Assembly: GCF_000195275.1 (NCBI RefSeq)
Contig: NC_015385.1
Coordinates: 2,186,501 to 2,250,500, forward strand
Direction of reading: 5' to 3'
Source of the DNA: Treponema succinifaciens DSM 2489
Lineage (GTDB): Bacteria; Spirochaetota; Spirochaetia; Treponematales; Treponemataceae
Length of the DNA stretch: 64,000 bases
In this document: positions 51,007 to 59,749 of the stretch, piece after piece
Layout: each line of letters begins with the position of its first letter
Numbering within the stretch: position 1 is the stretch's first letter
The notes under the pieces: model-generated
The model's database searches: none
What the model saw: only the letters and a program-made list of their open reading frames with translations
What the model was told of the DNA's origin: nothing
Made by a program: the position numbers and the translations under genes

Positions 51007-53742
51007 TTATTCAGCAGATACTTCTGCAGCGGCATTTTTCTTTTCAGCTTCTGCCTGCTCATCTGCCAAAGTTTTTCCGAGCTTGCGTTTAACTTCGATT
51101 GTCTCAAAAGCTTCAAGCTGATCTCCAATCTGAAGATCCTGCCAATTTTCAATTCCGATACCGCATTCAAATCCGTCTTTAACTTCCTTCGCATCGTCCT
51201 TGAATCTTTTTAGAGAAGCAATTTTTCCAGTGTAAATAACAACGCCGTCGCGGATAACGTTTACGCTGCAAGTTTTTTTGATAACACCATCTGTAACGTA
51301 ACATCCGGCAATAACACCAATCTTTGGAACTTTGAAAGTGTTGCGGACTTCGGCAGTTCCTGTTGTCTCGTCTTTTGTGTCAGGCTGAAGCATTCCTTCC
51401 ATAGCCTGCTGAATTTCTTCAACACACTTGTAGATAATGTTATACTTGCGGATTTCAACTTTTTCCTGTTCAGCCAAAGATTTTGCCTTTGGAGTCGGGC
51501 GGACATTGAATCCGATAATAATCGCATTTTCATCAGCAGCAGCCAAAGTAACATCACTTTCATTGATTGCACCCGCGCTCGAATGGATAACAACAAGCCT
51601 AAGTTCCTTTGTGCTGAGTTTTTCAAGAGAGGTTTTAAGAGCTTCCGCAGAACCTTGCAAATCAGCCTTGATAATAACCTTGAACTCTTTTACTTCGCTA
51701 GCTTCGATTGTTGAATACAAATTATCAAGCGTAACTTTCTTGACAGCCTTTGCATCTTCAAAGCGTTTAAGCTCCTGGCGTTTTGCGGCAAATGCACGAG
51801 CATCTTTTTCAGTTTCTGTAACCTGAATAGGATCTCCGGCATTCGGCATAGCTTCAAGACCAAGAACTTCCACCGGCATTGAAGGAGTTGCTTCTTGAAT
51901 TTTTTGTCCGCGGTCATTGAAAATCGCACGAACGCGGCCCGAATAAATTCCTGCAACCAAAGGATCGCCGATATGCAAAGTTCCACGCTGAACAACAACA
52001 GAAGCAACAACACCGCGCCCCTGGTCAGTACGGCTTTCAATAACTTTTCCTTCAGCGCGGCAATCATACTGCGCCTTAAGCTCAAGAACTTCAGCCTGAA
52101 TAAGAATCGCATCCAGCAAATCATCAATTCCCTGATGTTTCAACGCTGAAATATTTACATACTGAGTGTCGCCGCCCCAAGCTTCAGGAGTGAGTCCAAG
52201 CTCGGAAAGCTGCGTCATAACTTTTTCAGGATTTGCATCCGGCTTATCAATTTTGTTGACTGCAACAATAATTGGAACTTTCGCATCCTTTGCATGGTTT
52301 ATAGCTTCCATTGTCTGAGGCATAACACCATCATCAGCCGCAACAACAAGAACAACAATATCTGTAATCTGTGCACCACGGGCGCGCATCATTGTAAACG
52401 CCTCGTGTCCCGGAGTGTCAAGGAAAGTAATTACGCCCTTCGGAGTTGAAACCTGATAAGCACCGATTTTTTGCGTGATTCCACCAGCTTCTCCAGCGGC
52501 AACATCAGCATTGCGGATTGCATCAAGCGTTTTTGTTTTTCCGTGGTCAACGTGTCCCATAACGGTAACAATCGGAGGACGAGTGCGCTCACCTTCAGAC
52601 CTTCCCTTGTCGCTTTCAATAACAGTTTCGTCATAAAGGCTTACAAGGTGAACCTGACAATTATATTCAGAAGCAAGAATTGTCGCCGTGTCAGAATCAA
52701 TGGACTGGTTGATTGTAACCATCATTCCCATTGACATAAGTTTGCCGATAATCTCGCTTGCCTTAAGATTCATTTTGCGGGCAAGATCTGAAACGGAAAT
52801 TGTTTCCATGATTTCAATTTTCTCTGGAACAACGCTTGCCGGAGTTGAATCATGCTTTTTGTTCTGATAAAGTTCTTCCTCGTCAAAGAAATCTTCTTTA
52901 TCTTTTCTATTATAAACTTGTTTTTTGCCCTTAAACTGCTTTTTAGCCGGAGCCTTGTTTCCTGCAATCGCTGAAGGATCTGCAAATCCGCCTGGACAAG
53001 GTCCGCCAAATCCTGGACGCCCTGCTCCGCCAGCAAATCCTCCCGGTCCGCGATTGAAGCCGCCTTGACCACGATTAAATCCACCCGACTGTCCATTGTT
53101 TCTGTTGAAGCCGCCTGATCCGCGATTGAAGCCGCCACCAGTTCCATTTCTATTGAAGCCACCCGGTCCACGGTTAAATCCACCCGGTTGTCCGTTATTT
53201 CTGTTGAAGCCGCCATTTGGGTTTCCACGGAAAGAACCGTTACGATTTCCAAAATTTGCTCCCTGCGGATTTCCACGGTTGAAGTTATTTTGTCTTTCGC
53301 GGTTCTGGTAGCTCTCTCTAGCCTGACTTCCAGTAAATCCGCCATCTCTGCGTCCGTTTCCATTATTTGAATAACGGTTTCTTCCGCCACTCAAATTTCC
53401 TGCTTTAACATTCGGTCGGACATTCGGAAATTCCAAAGTCTGAACCTGAGGCTTTGCAGGCTGGGCAACAGGAGCAGCTGACTTTTTTTCTTCCGCCGCA
53501 ACAGTTTTTTCCTGAGAAACAGGAACTTCAGTTTTTACATCCTCAGCTTTAACAGATGAATCAGGAGTCTTTTTAGACACTACGTGAATTCTTTTTTTCT
53601 GTTCTTGTTTTGCCGCCTCTACGGAAGGAGCTTTTCTTTTTATAACAATCTTCCGCTTTGGGCTGGCTTCCCCTGCAGGATGAGAGTCCTGTACATGCTT
53701 ATTTAAAACTACGCCTGTCTTTTTCTCTGATTCATCTGCCAT
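51007..53742 (-). CDS. infB: Translation initiation factor IF-2
   Basis: This 911-residue GTPase brings initiator tRNA to the ribosome. The N-terminal 300 residues are low-complexity: basic stretches, then a long glycine/asparagine/arginine/phenylalanine region (about residues 115-260) with repeated GGFNRG-type units. The conserved IF2-N helix ([23 protein letters not shown]) starts near residue 318. The G domain has G1 GHVDHGKT (about 395-402), G3 DTPGH, and G4 NKID. Domains II to IV follow. It lies between nusA and rbfA in the standard order. Confidence 0.96.
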   Translation of the reverse strand: MADESEKKTGVVLNKHVQDSHPAGEASPKRKIVIKRKAPSVEAAKQEQKKRIHVVSKKTPDSSVKAEDVKTEVPVSQEKTVAAEEKKSAAPVAQPAKPQVQTLEFPNVRPNVKAGNLSGGRNRYSNNGNGRRDGGFTGSQARESYQNRERQNNFNRGNPQGANFGNRNGSFRGNPNGGFNRNNGQPGGFNRGPGGFNRNGTGGGFNRGSGGFNRNNGQSGGFNRGQGGFNRGPGGFAGGAGRPGFGGPCPGGFADPSAIAGNKAPAKKQFKGKKQVYNRKDKEDFFDEEELYQNKKHDSTPASVVPEKIEIMETISVSDLARKMNLKASEIIGKLMSMGMMVTINQSIDSDTATILASEYNCQVHLVSLYDETVIESDKGRSEGERTRPPIVTVMGHVDHGKTKTLDAIRNADVAAGEAGGITQKIGAYQVSTPKGVITFLDTPGHEAFTMMRARGAQITDIVVLVVAADDGVMPQTMEAINHAKDAKVPIIVAVNKIDKPDANPEKVMTQLSELGLTPEAWGGDTQYVNISALKHQGIDDLLDAILIQAEVLELKAQYDCRAEGKVIESRTDQGRGVVASVVVQRGTLHIGDPLVAGIYSGRVRAIFNDRGQKIQEATPSMPVEVLGLEAMPNAGDPIQVTETEKDARAFAAKRQELKRFEDAKAVKKVTLDNLYSTIEASEVKEFKVIIKADLQGSAEALKTSLEKLSTKELRLVVIHSSAGAINESDVTLAAADENAIIIGFNVRPTPKAKSLAEQEKVEIRKYNIIYKCVEEIQQAMEGMLQPDTKDETTGTAEVRNTFKVPKIGVIAGCYVTDGVIKKTCSVNVIRDGVVIYTGKIASLKRFKDDAKEVKDGFECGIGIENWQDLQIGDQLEAFETIEVKRKLGKTLADEQAEAEKKNAAAEVSAE

Positions 53743-53760
53743 ACTGTATCCTATTACCTC

Positions 53761-55215
53761 TTACTCTTCTTCAAATGAGAATTCAACACCGCATTTCGGA
53801 CATCTTGTCATATCCGGTGTAATTTTTTCGCCGCACTCAGGACAGAAATATTCTTCTTCTGAATCTTCCTCTGCTGAATCTGCTGTCTGCTGCGGTTCTT
53901 CCTCATCCTCAAACTCAACGTTTTCATTTATAATTGAATAAACTTCATCAAGCTGTTCTTTTGTTACATCGTCAAGTCCATTCAACGCTCCGCTTTCATA
54001 AGACGAAACAAAAACTTCTATATCATCGTAGCCGGCTTCCTTAAGAATTTCCGCAACACGCTGGTCAACCCCCGGAAGCTGGGCAACTGTAAGAATTTCC
54101 TCGTAAGATTCATTTTCTGAACCGCCAAAGAGTTCTTCCGCAGCCCTTCTTGTGTCATTTTCAACAAGATCTTCATCTGTAACCATAGCTTCGGTTTTTA
54201 CATCGATTGACCAGTTGCAAAGACGGTTTGCAAGGCGGACATTCAAGCCCTGTTTTCCAATTGCAATAGAGAAATTTTCATCGGAAACAACCGCAAGCGC
54301 CTCTCTTTTTTCAGCATCTTTAATTACAACATGCTTTACTTCAGCAGGAGAAAGCGCATTTTTTATAAATACATGAGGATCTTCATCATAGCGCAGAACA
54401 TCGATTTTTTCACCTTCAAGCTCGCGGATTACATTCTGAATGCGAACACCTTTCAAGCCAACACAAGCGCCAACAGGATCTACATCGATTTTATTTGAAG
54501 CCACTGCAATCTTTGTTCTGTAGCCAGGCTCGCGCGAAATGCTTTTTACAACAATCGTATTATCCTGAATTTCAGGAACTTCAAGTTCAAGAATGCTTTT
54601 TACAAAATTCTCATCTGTACGGCTAAGCACAACCTGAATTCCGGAAGGAACTTTTTTTACGTCTTTTATCAAAGCCCTGATTCTGTCGTTCTTTTCATAA
54701 ACTTCACGTGGACTCTGATATTTTACAGGAAGCACACCTTCAACCTTTCCAAGCTCAACATAAATGTTTCCTTTATGCTCGCGCTGGTAATATCCGATTA
54801 TAATCTGTCCGAGTTTTTCCTTGTATTCATCAAGAAGCTTTTTGCTTGAATTTTCATTCAAATCCTTGTGAGCTTCCTGTTTTCCAACTGAAACCGCGCC
54901 GCGTTCAAAATCACGTTTCGGGTCAAGCGGAATATCAAGAGTGTCATGAATCACAGCTTCTGGAGCAAGTTTCTGCGCTTCTTCAAGTTCAATTTCAATA
55001 ACAGGATCATAAACTCCATCAACAACAGTTTTGCGCGCATAGACATTCACATCCGACATATCATCTGCAAACTTTACAATGCAGTTGTCGTAGCCTTTTC
55101 CGAATGATTTTTGATACGCCGCAAGAATCATTCTTTCTATAGTCTGCCTGATTGAAGATTCATCAATTCCTTTTTCTGCAGAAAGCGCACGGATTGCATC
55201 TGCCATTTCTGACAT
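53761..55215 (-). CDS. nusA: Transcription termination/antitermination factor NusA with C-terminal zinc ribbon
   Basis: This 484-residue protein modulates pausing, termination and antitermination. The N-terminal RNA polymerase-binding domain is followed by S1 (about residues 130-200) and two KH domains (VGACVGLKGVRIQNVIRELEGE about 247-268; AIGKQGLNVRLANRL about 315-329). A helix-hairpin-helix-like segment (LPGVDQRVAEILKEAGYDDIEVF) comes next. The last 30 residues form a separate ribbon with two CxxC pairs, FCPECGE and RCPKCGV, after an acidic linker. That zinc ribbon is not part of the usual NusA. It overlaps nothing and precedes infB by 18 nt. Confidence 0.93.
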   Translation of the reverse strand: MSEMADAIRALSAEKGIDESSIRQTIERMILAAYQKSFGKGYDNCIVKFADDMSDVNVYARKTVVDGVYDPVIEIELEEAQKLAPEAVIHDTLDIPLDPKRDFERGAVSVGKQEAHKDLNENSSKKLLDEYKEKLGQIIIGYYQREHKGNIYVELGKVEGVLPVKYQSPREVYEKNDRIRALIKDVKKVPSGIQVVLSRTDENFVKSILELEVPEIQDNTIVVKSISREPGYRTKIAVASNKIDVDPVGACVGLKGVRIQNVIRELEGEKIDVLRYDEDPHVFIKNALSPAEVKHVVIKDAEKREALAVVSDENFSIAIGKQGLNVRLANRLCNWSIDVKTEAMVTDEDLVENDTRRAAEELFGGSENESYEEILTVAQLPGVDQRVAEILKEAGYDDIEVFVSSYESGALNGLDDVTKEQLDEVYSIINENVEFEDEEEPQQTADSAEEDSEEEYFCPECGEKITPDMTRCPKCGVEFSFEEE

Positions 55216-55226
55216 AACAAGCCCCC

Positions 55227-55694
55227 TTATAAATGTAAAAATTTTGCTTTAGCAATATCAGCATAGGCAACAGACTCTTCGCCGCCGCCTTCTAGTTCCA
55301 ATGTAACTTGATTTTTATCTGAAGATTTTATTTTTCCGCAAACCCAGTCATTTACGTTTTTATCCCAAACGCGGACTTCTCTTCCTGTAAAAATCTCAAA
55401 CTCAGCCGCATTTCTTAAAGTGCGTTCAATTCCCGGCGAACACATTTCCATAGAAATATCGTCTTCATTTTTTCCAAGGATTTTAACCATTTCTGAAAAC
55501 AACGCGCGATGTGCTTTTGCACAATCTGAAACACCGATGTCCTTTTTGGAATCCGATGAAGCTATGACAGCAGAAATATTAATTTTGCCATTCTGCGGAA
55601 CAACATGAAGCTCCACCAGCTTAAAACCTTCCGCAGACATCACAGCGGAACATTCATTAAAATACGGAATATTCTCGAAAGAACTATACTCCAA
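55227..55694 (-). CDS. rimP: Ribosome maturation factor RimP
   Basis: This 155-residue protein is needed for early 30S assembly. The N-terminal alpha/beta domain contains FKLVELHVVPQNGKINISAVI and the DISMEMCSPGIERTLRNAAEF motif (about residues 79-99), followed by an SH3-like C-terminal domain. The start is a TTG at 55694, supported by AGAGG 6 nt upstream and by the position before nusA (11 nt). The leader in front contains a promoter and a strong terminator, so expression of the whole operon may depend on read-through. Confidence 0.9.
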   Translation of the reverse strand: MEYSSFENIPYFNECSAVMSAEGFKLVELHVVPQNGKINISAVIASSDSKKDIGVSDCAKAHRALFSEMVKILGKNEDDISMEMCSPGIERTLRNAAEFEIFTGREVRVWDKNVNDWVCGKIKSSDKNQVTLELEGGGEESVAYADIAKAKFLHL

Positions 55695-55705
55695 GTCAAA
55701 CCTCT

Positions 55706-55728
55706 AAAAAACACGCTTAAAAAAAAGC
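55706..55728 (-). terminator. Second, weak terminator-like hairpin in the rimP leader
   Basis: GCTT (55728-55725) can pair with AAGC (55718-55715) before TGTTTTTT. The stem is only 4-5 bp, so this is weak on its own, but it lies after a strong terminator in the same leader. Confidence 0.3.
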
Positions 55729-55738
55729 ATTTCAGACT

Positions 55739-55765
55739 AAAAAAAAAGAGCCTTTTTTGCGGCTC
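55739..55765 (-). terminator. Strong terminator inside the rimP-nusA-infB leader
   Basis: On the minus strand GAGCC (55765-55761) pairs with GGCTC (55752-55748), with an A-rich loop, then nine T. It stands between the operon promoter and the rimP start, where no gene ends. A transcription attenuator is the simplest reading. Confidence 0.75.
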
Positions 55766-55795
55766 AATTTTCAAAGATAATCAAAATGTATAAAG

Positions 55796-55824
55796 ATATT
55801 ATCATTTTAAATCAACATTGTCAA
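55796..55824 (-). promoter_or_regulatory. Promoter of the rimP-nusA-infB operon
   Basis: TTGACA (55824-55819) and TAATAT (55801-55796) are 17 nt apart. The ISAs1-type element ends 20 bp upstream of the -35 box. Confidence 0.78.
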
Positions 55825-55833
55825 TAAACAAAA

Positions 55834-55843
55834 GCGCATTCTG
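55834..55843. repeat. 10-bp target-site duplication, left flank of the ISAs1-type element
   Basis: GCGCATTCTG occurs here and again at 57123-57132, directly outside both ends of the element. A 10-bp duplication is compatible with the ISAs1 group (usually 8-10 bp). Confidence 0.85.
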
Positions 55844-57122
55844 CAGGGCAAACGCATGTAAAAACACTTTCTGATAAAATTACAGAAAGTGTGAAATTTT
55901 AAAGGAGCCTTAAAACCGTTTGGCGGAACTGGCGGTTTTCCCGAAACCAGATCGTGCGCTTGCTTAAACTGTCCTGTTTTTTATTCTCCGGTTTTTCTGC
56001 TTGGCGTAAGATATTTAATGCAAGACGGCGCATAACTGTCATGTTTTCCGGACTATGATCCTTTCGGTGCCTTTTGTAGTCCTCATTGAAAGTCATATCA
56101 AGACACCAGTGAAGGCGGTTTTCAATTCCCCAGTGTAGGCGAATTGATTTTTTCACAAGTTCAATGTTATCAAGTGAAGTTAGAAAAAACCTGATGTCTG
56201 TGGAAGTTTTTCCATTTACAGTCCGTTCTTCCCGTGCCATGGCAACAGCCTTAAGTCCCGGCCACTCATCTTTATTCTCCAGCCACGACAGGTTCGTGCA
56301 CAGGTAATACTGCCTGTTTTCAATTCGTCCATGGTCAGGATTACATTCCTTTTCGCTTTTTATAACTCCGTATTTTGCAAGCTCCTTTTCATCCATAGAG
56401 AAAAAGTCTTTTACGGCTTCGTGTGTCGTGCTTTGATTTCCTTTCAAAGAAAGAACATAGTCTGCTTTTTTTTCCTTAATTTTCTCGCAGATTTTTTTCT
56501 GGCAGCCCATTGCATCGATTGTGATTATCATTCCCCTTATATCAATCAGTTCCAGAAGCTCAGGAATTGCAGTGATTTCATTTGACTTTTCATCTGTCTT
56601 TACCTGCCCAAGAATGAGGGACAGTTCATCTGCCCATGCACTTACAATGTGAATTCCCTTTGCTCCCGTGACCTTGTTTGAGCCGCACATCGTCTTTCCG
56701 TCGATGGCAACAATTGTTCTGTCCGGTTCAATTTTTACTTTCTCGTAAATTCCATGAGCCCACTTTATAAAAACTTTCTCGATTTTATCTGCGTTCACAT
56801 TTCTGAAAACCCGGAGAATTGTGTCGGCACTTGGCGGACCGAACTCAAACTTCACCAGCCCCTTGATGGACTCTTCCGCTTCCTCCGCCCATTCAGCTAT
56901 GTGCTCAATGTCCTTGATGCCGCTTAGCAGCCCGAACAAAACCAGCAGGAAAATATCAGCCAGTTCAAACTTCCTGCACCTTTTTACTCTAAAATCGTCT
57001 ATTTCTTCCAGACTTTCTCTTAAAAGCATAATTCCACCCAAGGGGAATTTTACCATTTTGTGCATTTTTTAAATAGTAGTTTAGAGATTTAAAACAAAAA
57101 ATTTTTACATGCGTTTGCCCTG
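55844..57122 (-). mobile_element. ISAs1-family insertion sequence, apparently complete (1279 bp)
   Basis: The ends are perfect inverted repeats of at least 20 bp starting CAGGGCAAACGCATGTAAAA. A single transposase frame fills the interior and exact 10-bp direct repeats flank it, so the insertion looks recent and complete. The same first 14 bases begin the two MITE copies in this window. The right flank of the element is also the left flank of MITE copy B. Confidence 0.9.
55899..57029 (-). CDS. ISAs1-family transposase (H-repeat type)
   Basis: This 376-residue DDE transposase should cut and join the ends of the element. The N-terminal part (LRESLEEIDDFRVKRCRKFELADIFLLVLFG) matches the DUF4338/H-repeat N-terminal region. 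Catalytic residues are in IVAIDGKTMCGS (first Asp, about residue 120), IITIDAMGCQKKI (second Asp) and LHWGIENRLHWCLD (Glu). The frame is uninterrupted. I prefer ATG 57029 because family members begin near this sequence and a GGTGG element lies 5 nt upstream; ATG 57065 or 57056 would add 12 or 9 residues. Confidence 0.9.
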   Translation of the reverse strand: MLLRESLEEIDDFRVKRCRKFELADIFLLVLFGLLSGIKDIEHIAEWAEEAEESIKGLVKFEFGPPSADTILRVFRNVNADKIEKVFIKWAHGIYEKVKIEPDRTIVAIDGKTMCGSNKVTGAKGIHIVSAWADELSLILGQVKTDEKSNEITAIPELLELIDIRGMIITIDAMGCQKKICEKIKEKKADYVLSLKGNQSTTHEAVKDFFSMDEKELAKYGVIKSEKECNPDHGRIENRQYYLCTNLSWLENKDEWPGLKAVAMAREERTVNGKTSTDIRFFLTSLDNIELVKKSIRLHWGIENRLHWCLDMTFNEDYKRHRKDHSPENMTVMRRLALNILRQAEKPENKKQDSLSKRTIWFRENRQFRQTVLRLL

Positions 57123-57132
57123 GCGCATTCTG
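57123..57132. repeat. 10-bp target-site duplication between the ISAs1-type element and MITE copy B
   Basis: GCGCATTCTG, the second copy. It also directly precedes the left end of MITE copy B, so the two mobile elements are separated by exactly one target site. Confidence 0.85.
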
Positions 57133-57340
57133 CAGGGCAAACGCATTATAAATGTATTCAGCATAAAACTGGCTCCCAGGCACGGTTTCGTGTTTCAAAA
57201 TCGCGCAATAATGCGCTACACGCTGATTGTTGCAAAGTAACTATAGAATTGCCCGCTCACTCGGTCGCAACAATCATGCCACCCATGAACCTTTTCTTCG
57301 CGCAAACTTTACTTAAATTATTTATAATGCGTTTGCCCTA
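57133..57340. mobile_element. MITE copy B (208 bp)
   Basis: It starts CAGGGCAAACGCATTATAAA and ends with the inverse repeat (one mismatch: last triplet CTA for CTG). It is the inverse of copy A at 15809-16023, and most of the interior can be aligned by eye; the part near one end (57270-57300) differs. The right flank TAGAATTCTG matches the left flank GCGCATTCTG at 7 of 10 positions, so its target duplication is degraded. It covers most of the 343-bp gap between the transposase and the CYTH gene. Confidence 0.87.
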
Positions 57341-57373
57341 TAGAATTCTGCAAAAACTTCTAAAATATATTAT

Positions 57374-57402
57374 TTTTCATTTACAGATAAATATGATAAA
57401 AT
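57374..57402 (+). promoter_or_regulatory. Promoter of the CYTH gene
   Basis: TTTTCA (57374-57379) and TAAAAT (57397-57402) are 17 nt apart. Six bases separate the -10 box from the ATG at 57409, and there is no Shine-Dalgarno. Confidence 0.5.
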
Positions 57403-57408
57403 AGTCCG

Positions 57409-57999
57409 ATGAATGAAATTGAAATCAAAGCACATGTTTACAAAAAAGACGAACTTATAAAAAAATTAAATTCTTTCGCTGAATTTAAGCAGGAAGTTTT
57501 GCGCGACGACACTTACTACGAAAGCCCGCTGAATCCAAAAATCAAAATCAGAATCCGAAAAGAAAAATACGGAAAAGAGACACGCAGCATTCTCACTTAC
57601 AAGCAGAAAGAAATTAAAAGCGCATCCGAAAATTTCAGCACAGAATTGAACGAAGAACTTGAAACTGAAATTCTATCTCCCGAACCGCTGGAGAAATTTT
57701 TTTGCGACGCAGGATTTAAAGTCGCGCTAAAAAAACACAAAGAAGTCATGGACTGGAAACTGGAACTTCCAGCTTCAATTGAACACACAAAACTTAAGGC
57801 AACTCTTGAACTTTGCAATGTTCCGCCGCTCGGTTACTTTCTTGAAATAGAAATTCTTTCGCCGTCAAAAAAAGATGAAGATGTAAAAAAAGTTCAGCAA
57901 ATTTTATTTGAGCTTCTTGAAAAATGCGGAATCGAAAAATCCTGCATAGAAGAAAAATATTATTCAGAACTTCTTTCGCAAATTGAAAAAAATAATTAA
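57409..57999 (+). CDS. CYTH-domain protein (class IV adenylate cyclase-like)
   Basis: This 196-residue protein has the CYTH fold, a triphosphate tunnel. The N-terminal EIEIKAHV (ExExK type, residues 3-10) binds metal and triphosphate; further charged strands include KIKIRIRKEKYG, ILTYKQKE and, at the end, YFLEIEILSPS. It could be a class IV (CyaB/AC2-like) adenylate cyclase, a thiamine triphosphatase or an inorganic triphosphatase; sequence alone does not decide. It is transcribed away from MITE copy B, likely from a promoter that gives a leaderless mRNA. Confidence 0.82.
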   Translation: MNEIEIKAHVYKKDELIKKLNSFAEFKQEVLRDDTYYESPLNPKIKIRIRKEKYGKETRSILTYKQKEIKSASENFSTELNEELETEILSPEPLEKFFCDAGFKVALKKHKEVMDWKLELPASIEHTKLKATLELCNVPPLGYFLEIEILSPSKKDEDVKKVQQILFELLEKCGIEKSCIEEKYYSELLSQIEKNN

Positions 58000-58040
58000 A
58001 TTATAAAGAACAAACAAAATAGTAATAATAGAGGAAATTT

Positions 58041-58688
58041 ATGTTTGAACGAATTAATTACAAAAATCAGGCACGCGAGCAGCTAAAAGGAAAATTAAAA
58101 ACTCCAATAATTGCGTTTGTTGTAACAATGGCAATCACTGCAATGGCGGCAGGACTTCCGCAGGAAAATCTGGACGGAACAACTGGGCTTATTTCATTTT
58201 TGCTAATCAGTTTTATAAACAGCGTTTCATCTTTTGCATTTTTAAGAATTTTTATTCAGATTTACAACACAAAAACCAAGGCTGAATTTTCAGATTTTAT
58301 AAACAGTTTTTCACATTTTGTAAAAGCTTTTCTCGGATTTCTTTGGTTTTATTTGTGGGTCGGACTTTGGAGCTTGCTTTTCTTTTTCCCGGGAATTGTA
58401 AAAGCATTTTCGTACTCGCAGATGTTTTTTGTTCTGGCGGAAAATCCAAAAATTTCAGTTTCAAAAGCCATGAATATAAGTAAAGTTCTTACGCGAAACC
58501 ACAAAGGCGATTTGTTTCTTATGTCGCTAAGTTTTTTGGGCTGGGAATTTCTTTCGATGCTCACACTTTTCATTCTCCAGATTTGGATCAAACCTTACGA
58601 AGCAATGTCATTTACAAACGCATATTACGCACTAAAAGAAGAAGCGTTCAGGACAGGCTCGCTTACACCGGCGGACTTTGAATCGTAA
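58041..58688 (+). CDS. DUF975 family integral membrane protein
   Basis: This 215-residue protein has about four or five hydrophobic segments (about residues 25-40, 52-75, 97-125 and 165-185). The segments FFPGIVKAFSYSQMFFVLAENP (about 115-136) and SMNISK-like KAMNISKVLTRNHKG identify DUF975. The N-terminus NYKNQAREQLKGK fits also. Function is not established. A GAGGAAA site precedes the ATG. It lies between the CYTH gene (41 nt) and sppA (29 nt), so the three could form an operon. Confidence 0.8.
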   Translation: MFERINYKNQAREQLKGKLKTPIIAFVVTMAITAMAAGLPQENLDGTTGLISFLLISFINSVSSFAFLRIFIQIYNTKTKAEFSDFINSFSHFVKAFLGFLWFYLWVGLWSLLFFFPGIVKAFSYSQMFFVLAENPKISVSKAMNISKVLTRNHKGDLFLMSLSFLGWEFLSMLTLFILQIWIKPYEAMSFTNAYYALKEEAFRTGSLTPADFES

Positions 58689-58717
58689 CTAAAAGTTATT
58701 TTTTATTGGAGGAAAAA

Positions 58718-59749
58718 ATGAAAATAAAATTTTCAAAAGATAATTATTCAAAAAAAGGGATTGCAGTTTTTGCCTGCACAGTCGCTCTTGCAGCCGCTAT
58801 TTTTATCTTTAACACAGCAAATTCCGCCTTGAACAAAAATAAAAAAAGCACAATTTCCGCAGTTTCAAATTCAGAAACAAAAATCAAAGACAAGCTGCTT
58901 GGAAAAAAAGAAAACAAGTTTCCAAAGAACGAATACATCGCAAAGCTTTTTATAAAGGGCGTAATTTCAGAATCAAACGATTCATACAATCAGGAATGGA
59001 TTTTGTCCACAATAGAAAATTTGCAGGAAGACACGAACAACCGCGGAATCGTCCTTGTAATAAATTCTCCAGGCGGCGGAGTTTATCAGGCAGACGAAGT
59101 TTTCCTTGCGCTTGAAAAATACAAAAAGAAAACCGAACGTCCGGTTTACGCATACTTCACTTCTCTTGCGGCGAGCGGCGGATATTACGTTGGATGTGCG
59201 GCTGACTACATAATGGCAAACAGAAATTCTCTAACCGGAAGCATCGGCGTTATAGCAGGGCAGTTTACAGATTTGACAGGACTCATGGAAAAATGGGGAA
59301 TAAAGTCCACAACAATCCACTCAGGACGCAACAAGCTCATGGGAAATTTCAACGAACCTATGACACAGGAACAGCAGGAAATAATGCAGTCAATCGCAGA
59401 TGAATGTTACGAGCAGTTTACGGATATTGTAGCAGAAAGCCGCGGACTTTCAAAAGAAGAAGTCTACAAACTTGCGGACGGAAGAATCTACACAGCCTCG
59501 CAGGCAAAAGAAGCATCCCTCATAAATTCAATAGGAACTTTAGACGAGCTTATTGAAACAATGCAACGAAAAGAATTCGACTTTGCAGAATACGAAACCG
59601 CGGATTTTTCTTATCAAAAAGAAGATAGCATTTACAGAATGATTATGGGAAGCGCAAAAGAATTCAAAAAAGCTTCATTGGGAATTCCTGATGCTGTAAT
59701 GGAAGTTTTAGAGCCGCAAATTGAATTTCCGGCATATTATTACAAGTAG
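58718..59749 (+). CDS. sppA: Signal peptide peptidase SppA, 36-kDa type
   Basis: This 343-residue membrane-anchored serine protease degrades leftover signal peptides. One N-terminal membrane helix (about residues 14-33) is followed by a ClpP-like domain. NSPGGGVYQADEVFLAL is about residues 106-122, the nucleophile serine is in LAASGGYYVGCAADYIMAN (about 148), and the general-base lysine lies in SGRNKLMGNF (about 205). It is the short, single-domain form. I start at ATG 58718 with a GGAGG site 5 nt upstream. Its 3' end overlaps the convergent recX end by 10 bp. Confidence 0.92.
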   Translation: MKIKFSKDNYSKKGIAVFACTVALAAAIFIFNTANSALNKNKKSTISAVSNSETKIKDKLLGKKENKFPKNEYIAKLFIKGVISESNDSYNQEWILSTIENLQEDTNNRGIVLVINSPGGGVYQADEVFLALEKYKKKTERPVYAYFTSLAASGGYYVGCAADYIMANRNSLTGSIGVIAGQFTDLTGLMEKWGIKSTTIHSGRNKLMGNFNEPMTQEQQEIMQSIADECYEQFTDIVAESRGLSKEEVYKLADGRIYTASQAKEASLINSIGTLDELIETMQRKEFDFAEYETADFSYQKEDSIYRMIMGSAKEFKKASLGIPDAVMEVLEPQIEFPAYYYK

